A stretch of 22,608 nt of DNA from Podochytrium sp. JEL0797 (Eukaryota; Chytridiomycota; Chytridiomycetes; Chytridiales; Chytriomycetaceae): NCBI GenBank assembly GCA_027596195.1, contig JADGJG010000363.1, positions 1 to 22,608 of the forward strand, written 5' to 3'. This document shows positions 11,262 through 19,186 of this stretch, piece by piece (within the stretch, counting starts at the first letter, position 1; each line of letters starts with the position of its first letter). Below the pieces are notes generated by a model. That model made no database searches and was not told the origin of the DNA. It worked only from the letters and a program-made list of their open reading frames with translations. The position numbers and the translations under genes were made by a program.

Positions 11262-11754
11262 TCTCTTGTGGTGCGATGAATTTGTTTTTTTTGGTGACAA
11301 TTCTGGGTGACAATTTCCAGCTTCCTCCTCGCTCGACACGATCAACAAGCAGAAAGTGATCAGCTAGGATGAGAAGTGGCTGCGTATCATAATGTGGGTA
11401 AATCACTGCGACAAAGTCCTTCAACGGCGCAACAATAAAAAAGTTGGGTACAGCCTGTATGGTGGATTTATTTATTACAAAGAGCCACTCGTCTGCGAAT
11501 CGGTATTTATTTTCTATATTCATTTACAAAAGCCTAATCAAAGCGTTAAAAAATTAATTTCAAGGTAAATGGGAAATGAGAAGAAAAAATAAAAGCGCCC
11601 CCCCTCCTCCACCTCTTCCCCTTTGTTGCAGAGGTGACAGAAGTAATTCTTGAAGCCGAGGAGACGGCGCAGGCCGATTCAGGAGCGGAAGGCACCCTAT
11701 TGACCCGGCAATTCAAACATTTTTATCTATTTTTTATTTGACCCAAATAGGAAA
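11262..11754. other. Intergenic stretch between LRR-propeller copy 1 and the START gene
   Basis: No gene is supported. A minus-strand frame starting at an ATG at 11523 stays open through this interval and into the LRR exon in another frame. Copy 2 has no conserved equivalent, so it may be chance. The interval should contain the promoter, and possibly an unrecognised 5' exon, of the LRR-propeller gene. A C-rich tract lies near 11598-11608. Confidence 0.45.
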
Positions 11755-12331
11755 TTAAAACGAAGGGAGTGCCGGTCCAAACGTCTCCACAAATCGCGCA
11801 AATGAGTCCGCACACGCTGGTGTCTCTTTTGCAATCACATGACCAATCGCTTTGGGCAAGTTCATTGGATCCAAGGGCGAGAAATACGTCAAATCCCAGG
11901 CATCTTCACCATCCTTCGCTTTCTCAAGCACCCAACCCACGCAATAAACATGACCACGCACACGTCCTTTCTCTCGCGTCTTGCACAGACGTGTTGAAGG
12001 AATATCCCTTTGTCGGCGAGACTTGCACGGATTCCGCAAGGAGACAAAAGTCGCGTTTGGGAACCGCAGGCCATTGTCCCTTCTGCAGCGTGTGGATCAA
12101 CGCCTCGGTGGCAGCAGGAGTGAACGTGTCGAGGAGACGCACACCCTCGAAACGCGGGTCCCACTCCTTTCGGACGTCCACGTTGCGCATCGTAGCAAAG
12201 ATTTGGTCGAGGGTGAGGTTGGGGCGGTGAAGCCGGGCAGCACCTTTGGTAATGGGCATCTTGAAACCCGTCAGCGTCCAATATAGGTCATATGCGCAAA
12301 ACTTAAGTGCATCGGCATTGGACCAAAACAA
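11755..12331 (-). pseudogene. START (StAR-related lipid transfer) domain gene, frameshifted
   Basis: Two overlapping minus-strand frames together give a START-like domain. The first frame (12331 to about 11975) holds a TLDQIFATMRNVDVRKEWD segment, matching the conserved region where membrane-lipid carriers have a Trp-Asp, then a PAVPKRDF segment. The second frame (about 11970 to the stop at 11755-11757) supplies GRVRGHVYCVGWVLEK and a C-terminal helix. Joining them needs a one-base skip (or two lost bases) within 11961-11980. No plausible intron can do this, because the only GT...AG there would be about 14-20 nt. The first in-frame ATG is at 12259; the frame is open up to 12331 and a TAA lies further upstream, so the 5' end is uncertain. 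START domains bind sterols or phospholipids in a hydrophobic pocket. It is either a recent pseudogene or an assembly/sequencing error. Confidence 0.65.
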
Positions 12332-12735
12332 ACAGCATATAGCTGAAGTTTTAGTATGTTAAAGACGAAAAAAGGATCTATCGATTCCCATTTTTGCGTC
12401 AGCTCAAAATAATCACTCGCGGCGAGCCCAAACGCGATGGGCCGACTTCCAAACCGACTCTAGATAGATTCATTACAAAGCTATTTGTATTGGGAAGAGA
12501 TTCGTATCTATTCTTTGGTTAGAGCAACGCTTAATCTCGAGAAATAATTTGGGGTAGGGCTGTTGATCTCCCGTTCAATCCGAAGGTTTCCCCTCGTTTC
12601 AAGTCACAGGCATTCTCAGATGGTGTGCGCAGAAGAATTTCGGATGAGAAGTTGTAAAAAGGTCCGAACACGCTCGGAGCGCACCTCATTCTTCTCTTAC
12701 TGTCTTTATTTTTTAAACTTTTTATGTATAAGTAG
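12332..12735. other. Intergenic stretch with no recognised gene
   Basis: AT-rich and unremarkable, with short open frames only. It lies between the START pseudogene and the left end of the second copy of the segmental duplication. The duplication junction falls near 12735, where similarity to the coiled-coil gene begins. Confidence 0.5.
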
Positions 12736-13167
12736 TTGGTGGTGGAGACGGAGGCTGAATCGATGCAGTTGGAGGCTCTCAAGTCGAGTCTCTTGGGGAA
12801 GGAGAGTCCGCCTTGGTATGGAGGTGGAGTGGTTCAAGGTTGATTTGACAGCAGCGGAGAAGGGGGCGAATCCATTAATAATTCAGAATAAGGCGATTGC
12901 ACATCAGCACTCTCCTTATTTGTATGAGTCGATTGAAATCATCAATTAACAAGCCATCAACGAGTGCGATTCGATTCATTCGCTTCCGCCATCGAAAGGG
13001 TCAACGAGCGCGTCGATTGCAGTTACGTCACTGACGTCGCCGAGGAAGTCATTGACGGGGAAGTTGTATGGGATGGTGATGGTATCAAAATGATTCGTAT
13101 ATTTATTTTTTGTTGTTTTTTTCTTTTCTGCGTTAAAATACAGATTTGTCTGATGAGAAATTCTAAA
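12736..13167 (+). pseudogene. Decayed copy of the coiled-coil gene 3' end plus 3' flank
   Basis: Several collinear blocks match the last exon of the gene ending at 8196. A block at about 12740-12870 resembles about 7330-7590 (GAGGCTGAATCGATGCAGTTGGAGG-like sequence followed by GCAGCGGAGAAGG). A block at about 12950-13010 resembles about 7920-8090. A block at about 13010-13093 matches the exact C-terminal coding end (GGGGAAGTTGTATGGGATGG, with TGA at the same place). The similarity continues into the 3' flank (GATTTGTCTGATGAGAAA, about 13142-13160 versus 8278-8295). Large internal deletions and frame breaks exclude a functional protein. It shows that the duplicated unit began inside the coiled-coil gene. 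Confidence 0.8.
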
Positions 13168-13859
13168 TAAATATGCTTTTAGAAAATAGGGGAAACAACT
13201 CCGTTTATTTTTACAGCTGTTAACAAAAAACTTGCAACAGCCCGTTTTCCCATCGTTTTCCCCCGATTTTTAAAAACCTCCGCAAATTTTTTCCCTCAGC
13301 TTTTTTGTGGGGATTGAGAAGGCCGGCGCTTATCTGGCGCTTCCCTTCGACTTTAGAATGGTGGCTTCTCTGCGGTTTGAAATTGCATTTTTTAAATGGT
13401 TGGCTAAAAACGAGATCGCAAGCAGTGACCCAAAACAAAGTAGTGTAATCGAATAAAGCATTTGCAACAGAGCATGGAGCAAGGAGAAGAGCGGCATCGT
13501 CAGAACGACTTCGACATCACCGTCGCCGCAGCGGATCCGGCCCTCTCCTAGCTTCCTCTTCATCACCTACGTTGGCAACGTTGTCTCATTGATCATGATC
13601 GTTAAGGCGAGGAGAGGGCGGCGTCTAAAGAGAACCCTTCGACGCCCTTTAAGCGGCTGATTCATTTTCGCTATCCATTTCGAGAGGGCTTCTGAGTGAT
13701 GGGGTTTGCAAGCAATACCTGAATGAGTGCTGATTAGTCGCGGTGATTGAGAAGGAGGTGGAGGAGAGTAATTTGGCTGGCACGGGAGGAACAAACAAAC
13801 CATAAGTCGTTTTCGAATTTTTGAAAACAAAAAAAATGGAAACGAGAAATTAAAAGAAT
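13168..13859. other. Extra ~0.5 kb between the pseudogene and LRR-propeller copy 2
   Basis: In copy 1 the coiled-coil stop and the LRR-propeller stop are 253 bp apart; here the equivalent distance is about 770 bp, so roughly 520 bp was gained here or lost in copy 1. I see no terminal inverted repeats or transposase. A minus-strand frame from the ATG at 13563 to about 13330 encodes about 77 residues with one strongly hydrophobic, possibly membrane-spanning stretch. I do not recognise it and do not call it a gene. Confidence 0.5.
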
Positions 13860-16672
13860 TTAACGGTGGAGATTGCGACGCGCATTCGTCCCAAACGGCA
13901 CCCCAGGAAACGCCAACATGCAACTAATCCTCTCCCTAGCATACGCTCTAAAAGCCTGATACATGTACTCCGCATACCCAAAGTACGCCTGCGCCGCCGC
14001 AACCTCATCAAACGCGTTCAAATCACCCCCACTAGCCGCCAACGCGGTCCAAAGAGGCTCGTACTCCGGACCCGAGTATCCATTGTCGAGAGAAATGGAA
14101 AGACAGTCGATGCCTTGCTTGTGACAGCTTGCACGCTGGTTATTGGAGTTGGCAAGACAATTGGTTCCCAAGCTGACAGTGACGCCGTTCGTTGCAAAAA
14201 GTTGGGTCAGTGCGGCGGGGATAGTTCCAGTGAGTTGGTTGTTTTGGAGGTCACTATTTTCAGTGTGAGTATATATAGATGAATGGAGGATGGGGGATCG
14301 GGGGGGGGGGGTGAGAACTCACATTTGCTGCAAATTCGTGCAACTCGCAAGCTGTGGAGGAATGGCTCCCACCAAACTGTTTCCAGAAAGATCCAGCACC
14401 ATCATTTGTCCCAGATTTCCGAGCATGGGTGGGATTGTCCCTTGCAGCCCCAAGTTTGCCAGAATCCTGCCACAAAAGCAAACGCGTCAAACATTGGAGA
14501 AAGAACGAGAAAAAGACCACACAACGCTCGGGGTTTGAAAAAAATCAACTTACACTTGAACCAAATGACCATTCTGGAACGCGAGATAATCAGTGCTCGA
14601 GCGACGACGTTGGGCGGGTGCTCCGACAGGGTACGTTGCGTTTGGAGAAACGTTGTAACAGTCGATATTGAACTGCACCCTAGGAAAGGCTTGTGTAATT
14701 GTAACGCAGTCCGCGTTTGGTGAGACACTAGCTGTAGGTGAGGTGGTGGAGCTGGGGGCAGCGGAGCTGATGCTGGCAGAGGCGGCAGAAGATATGATGA
14801 TAGCAGACGAAGAGGCGGCAGCAGACGCGACGAGAGCAGAAGGGGCGGTATCTGATGCTGCGACTGCAGAGGTGACGGCAGCAGATGTAGCGACAGCATA
14901 AGACGCGGCGGTTGATGCTGCGATGGTACTGGGCGCAGCAACAGCCGACGATAATGAAAATGCAAGAGCTGCAGCAGAGGAGGAAGGCGAAACCGTAGTA
15001 CAGTCTTTTTGGTTTGCAAACGTGGAGTTGAAGCAGTTCTGCGCGATATTTCTACCGAAATGTGTTCAGTTTTTACAAACGAAAATGTCAAACTACACTC
15101 ACAATTGTTGTTGCGTAGTGTAGTGTACAGCCCCAGGTGTATTTCTGGGTGATTTCAGGCCGTACAACTCCCAGAATCCATCATTTCTGGAAACAACACT
15201 GTAACTGTTCATTTGCTGCTGTGGTAAGACGACGGCTGTTGACCAGTTGCCATTTACACGCGTCATGAACTGAACAGTTTGGTTTGAATTGATGGCAAAT
15301 ACCGACAAGGTCGTATTGGTCACGTCAAAGATTGGCTGGATGTTGCTCACGTTCGTCATCAACGGAGTGTACGTCACTCCAAAGAGCAAAGACCTCGCAT
15401 TGGAAAGAAAGAAGGGAATCACAGTTCCATTGACATCCGTGACCACTTTCACGTCCACAATATCCGCTCGAGTGTCCACACTGATCCAAGCACCCCATGT
15501 TGCAGAGTCGGTTTGGACACATTTGCGAACACCCGACGGTCCGACACCCCAGACTTCTAAAAGCCCAGCTCCATTCAACGCAGAAGACGACTTGTTGACC
15601 TGCGCCGAGCCAGAGCCAACAGTTGTCCACGTACTACCAAAACCTCCGTTCGGAATCGCCTGCTTGACTTCTTGGACACTTCCTGAGGCGGTAATACCAA
15701 AGACGTGAGCGCATCCAGCCATATCAATGGAGGACTGAACGTCGTGAACCCACCCTGTAACATAAGTGGCTATGTTGAAGGCTAGCGTATTTGATTGCGT
15801 TTGGGGCCAGATGTCCAATGATCCCCCCGAAAATCCATCATAAACAGTTAGATTCCCGGAGCTTGGTCCCTTAACCCGTAATAGGAATACGTTCCCATTC
15901 TGGCTCTGCACCAGGGATTGTTGTGCGCCCAAGTTGGCTCCAAAACCGGAAACCGATGCCCAACTTGAATAACTATCCAAATTCGCTGCGAGCTGGTATT
16001 CCGAATAAACGCTGTCCCAACTCCCTGATTGTGTAATAACCCTAATGCTCCCATCGGCATTTTTGGCCGCAACCAATCTGTTGCTAAATCCCGAAAATGA
16101 CCGCCAGTAGAAGTTTGTGCCACCGACGGCCCAAGTTCCCGGAAGACTTCCTGTGAGGCTGTTGTTGCTCAGGTTGATATAATTAAAGGATCCATATACA
16201 CTCCAAGAATCCGGAACGGCTCCAGTATAATAATTATTGCTCAGATCGCTGTTGCATGGGAATAGAAAAAATTAGAACGCGATCGGGAAGAGAAGAAAGG
16301 GAGGTTGGTAGCCACGACAAGATCAGATTCACAGGGAGGGGGGAAAATTGAACGCGATCGGTGATCGCGACAAGATCAGAGAGAGGGGGGGAAATTAAAA
16401 TACTCAACATGGACGTCAAAAACGATAACGAAGTGAGACCAGATGGAAGCGATCCATTCAGACCTTGACCGGACATGGTTCTATTTTGTAGTGAGTGTCA
16501 GAACAAAAAAAAGGGACGGGCCGAGGCCTCACATCGAGATCACACGACTTTGCGAGACGCGATACAGGCTCCCAATCCCGGTCGCGCACAAGGTTCCGAT
16601 CGTTCCAATGAGAGAAGAAATCCCAGGGAAACACGCAAGGAGTGCATTGCAATCGGATGTCGACACAGACAT
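13860..16672 (-). CDS. LRR / beta-propeller lectin-like / LRR protein, copy 2 (797 aa)
   Basis: Paralogue of the gene at 8450-11261 with the same exon structure: 16672-16533, 16480-16409, 16248-15103, 15051-14554, 14466-14323, 14253-13860. The total is 2394 nt, 797 codons plus stop. The domain order is the same: LRR N-cap (SDC...LL.CFPG), LRR, about seven propeller-like repeats, Ala/Ser linker, second N-cap (NADC), LRR, C-terminal domain. Over the propeller exon I count only six amino-acid differences from copy 1. Exon 1, intron 1, intron 5 and exon 6 differ much more. An in-frame TAG sits two codons before the ATG. It could be a genuine upstream stop or the end of an intron (CTAG followed by AAGCGA), in which case a signal-peptide exon lies upstream. 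The gene is intact, which suggests both copies are used. Its FCP1-like neighbour starts upstream on the same strand. Confidence 0.78.
14323..16480 (-). repeat. Near-identical core of the tandem duplication, copy 2
   Basis: Partner of 8905-11064 in direct orientation. The 160-nt intron is identical as read. A G12 run at 14300-14311, just outside the core in intron 5, is absent from copy 1 and accounts for part of that intron's length difference (69 versus 61 nt). Confidence 0.75.
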
Positions 16673-16920
16673 TCGCTTCTAGCTTTAAGGGCTTGTTATG
16701 AGCTTGTTTTTTTTTGGTGACAATTCGACATTCCTGATCGTACCAACAACAGCAAGAATGAACTACCGCAGCAACAACGAGAACATAATCATTTAATCGG
16801 AAATAATTACTTACAGTGAAAAATGCTGGAAACCGATCCAAAAGCGAGGGCCTGGGAAGGGGGCCGTTCCAAGCAAGGAGAAAAGGAAAAGGAGGAAAGA
16901 CTGGATTCATTTCTTTATTC

Positions 16921-18196
16921 TCAATCACATTTTGTCTTCTTTCTGTGTCTCTTCCTTGCCTTCTTTTCCGCACCGTTCTCAACAGGCACTTCCCCCGATG
17001 CTTCAACTTCCGCCACGTCTACAATCTCCGCCGCCACTTCGACATCGATAATTTCGGCCCCTTCCAAAGCTACAACCTCCTTCACCTTCTTTCCCTTCTT
17101 CTTCTTCTTCTTTTTCGGGCTCGTTTCCGTCTGCTTTTGCCCGTTCGCGGTTTCAAGCTCCATAACAACATCCATCAAATCTTCCTCCTTCGCGACCTCC
17201 TTCTTCTTGGGCTTCCACTCTTTCGGATCCTTCCACTTCTTCACCGGAGGAGCAACAAAGGCCGCTTCACCAATCAACTCGCGATTCTCACCAGCGCGGT
17301 GTCTGTGGGTCCATTGCTCCATGGTTGGCATCGCGGCGTGTTCGTTGCGCAGGTAAAGCGCATTGTCGTCAAAAGATTCAATGTACAGAGGCGAGGATTG
17401 CATGAATTGCTGCACGGACCATTTCGTGTTGGTTGATTCGGCTTTGGCGTGGGAGGCGATAAGGTCTTTCAAATACGAGATGGAGGAGAGGAGGCCTGGA
17501 AGAAGGAAAGATGCGCTATCAACACAAACACCGATTGGATAAGAAAAATAGGTTACATGAGTCTTCATCACAATTCCGCGTGAGTTTCAAATCGCCGACG
17601 CTGAAGGTTGGCACCAACAAATGATTGAGCGGCGTGCGACAGGATTTGCAGGCCGAATCGTCCATGAGGATCGTGTTGTGCTGGTTCCAGGTTCCTTGGT
17701 CGTTCACGGACTCTGTCCAAATCTTTGACAGATCCTTGACCGAGTTGTATTCCTTTTCGGGGGTGGGTTCGATGATGCACTTCTCACGGTCCCTGTGTGG
17801 TATCGTGTGAGAAACTCGGGACACCTCGCTGAATGGCGTACGCACCACACAAACTCGAGCAGTTTGTCGCCCCCAAACGGTTCGAAGATGAAATCGACGA
17901 GCGGAACCGAGTTCTTTGGCGTGGCACTCGTCCAGGCAGAAACGTGGAAGTTGTCAAACAGAAACTGCAGAAACACATTCAGATAGGGCCGCAGATAGAC
18001 CCTAGGGAGGTTGTTAGTTTAACTGAGGATTCGTTCAAACCACTCACTTGTTGTTGTTGAGTGTCAAGTCAGGCTCCTTTGGGCACAGCGGATTCATATT
18101 CGCTGCTTTCCGTTCGGGTCCCTTGCCGAGGCGGTCGATCAAGGTGCCATTCAGATCAAGAACGACGAGAATCTTGCGTTTCCTGGAGATAGACAT
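16921..18196 (-). CDS. FCP1-homology (HAD-type) phosphatase-like protein, 371 aa
   Basis: Four exons on the minus strand: 18196-18048, 18001-17846, 17792-17557, 17495-16921. The total is 1116 nt, 371 codons plus stop, with introns of 46, 53 and 61 nt. Motif I is at residues 12-19 (VLDLNGTL), with the nucleophile-position Asp14, but the usual second Asp (DxDxT) is Asn16. VYLRPYLNVFL (51-61) and AWTSAT (72-77) match the FCP1 core and motif II. Lys121 lies in the motif III region. LMDDS (144-148) is motif IV, followed by NHLLVP as in NIF/FCP1 proteins. The C-terminal part (about 230-371) is charged, with a K-rich block and an acidic stretch, possibly a nuclear or nucleolar tail. FCP1/SCP enzymes dephosphorylate phospho-Ser in RNA polymerase II tails and other proteins. 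This divergent member's substrate is unknown, and activity is uncertain because of Asn16. Confidence 0.82.
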
Positions 18197-18360
18197 TTTG
18201 GCGGAGAAAAAAAAAGAGGAGGGTTGGAACGGCGTTCCCTTTTGAATTATTCCGACGAGGGCGATGGTGGTGGGCAATATATGTACCCGTTCCAGCAGCC
18301 CCGGTACTCACATCTCTCACTTCCAATCCTCTCGGCTTGGCGACGCAAGCATTTTTAATC

Positions 18361-18935
18361 ATGGCATTTTTTCAATGAAGGATGCGGGATTGCAAGGCTG
18401 CATTGCAAGGCTTCTGGATCAGCAACAACATCAAATCCGTGTTACCAGTCCCGGCACCTGCACTCGTGACAATCTGAGCAGACGGAGTCTTTCCCCGGAA
18501 ACATCAATTGATGTTCCACATGACTTCGTTCAACATGGTCGTCCACACTTCACCAATGTTGTGAACCTCCTTGAGCTTGTTCAAGTCGCTTAACACTTGT
18601 GGATTCGTGGCCAAGCACGTGCTGAACAGGAACATTCTGATTCCCTTGGCTTGGTTTGTAACAAATGCACCAGCGACGACGTCATTGGCACGCGTGTTAG
18701 CGTCCGGCAGAGAAGTCATGAGAGCAAACATGTCACTCCACCCTTCACCCATTCCTCCGGCTTCCAAGCTCTGGAGACAATTGGAGTTGGCTGGACCTCC
18801 AGTGAGGCGACCGGAAAGACCGTGTGTCATTTAATGAGAAATAACGTTATTGGCAAGGGAACCATGGCGCGACCGAGTGCCGAGGACGTGAAAATGATGA
18901 TTCCTAGTTTAAAACCCCCGTCCGTAAATACAAAA
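18361..18935 (-). pseudogene. M36 fungalysin fragment, inverted relative to the intact gene
   Basis: On the minus strand this matches the last exon of the M36 gene at 19187-22005. Similarity starts at about 18935 (equivalent to about 21290) and runs to about 18361 (equivalent to about 21840). The zinc motif reads CAT TAA ATG ACA CAC where the intact gene has CAT GAA ATG ACA CAC, so the catalytic Glu codon is a stop. Downstream the frame stays open through the GGMGEGWSD region and breaks after about 108 residues (near 18504), followed by small deletions. No upstream exons of an M36 gene are visible. It is a truncated, dead paralogue and not expected to make a peptidase. Confidence 0.88.
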
Positions 18936-19148
18936 TACCCTGCACGATCGCTGCCCTCCGTCAATGCTCGAAGCATAGAAGTAGCAGACACAGACACATT
19001 AATGCGATCAATTTTTATAATATTCATTTGTGATCTCGTATAATCACATCACACAATTGAATTTTTTGTCCGCGTGCGGCACTTGAAGTTATAATATAGC
19101 ATCACGACAATCAATGAACTCATTATTAAATTTTTGAAGTGGTATATG

Positions 19149-19154
19149 TATAAA
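19149..19154 (+). promoter_or_regulatory. Possible TATA box of the M36 peptidase gene
   Basis: TATAAA, within TATATGTATAAAGC, lies 33-38 nt upstream of the chosen ATG at 19187. That would give a very short 5' leader. Based on consensus and position only. Confidence 0.4.
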
Positions 19155-19186
19155 GCAAGTGCTTGATTCCCGAAAACATCACATTC

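Noticed and set aside
11961..11980. Tiny intron (14-20 nt) to repair the START frame
   Set aside because: Far shorter than any other intron in the window (minimum 46 nt) and has no room for a branch site.
13330..13566. Possible small membrane protein on the minus strand
   Set aside because: Only about 77 codons with one hydrophobic stretch, no homologue recognised, and it lies in duplicated/decayed sequence; too weak for a gene call.
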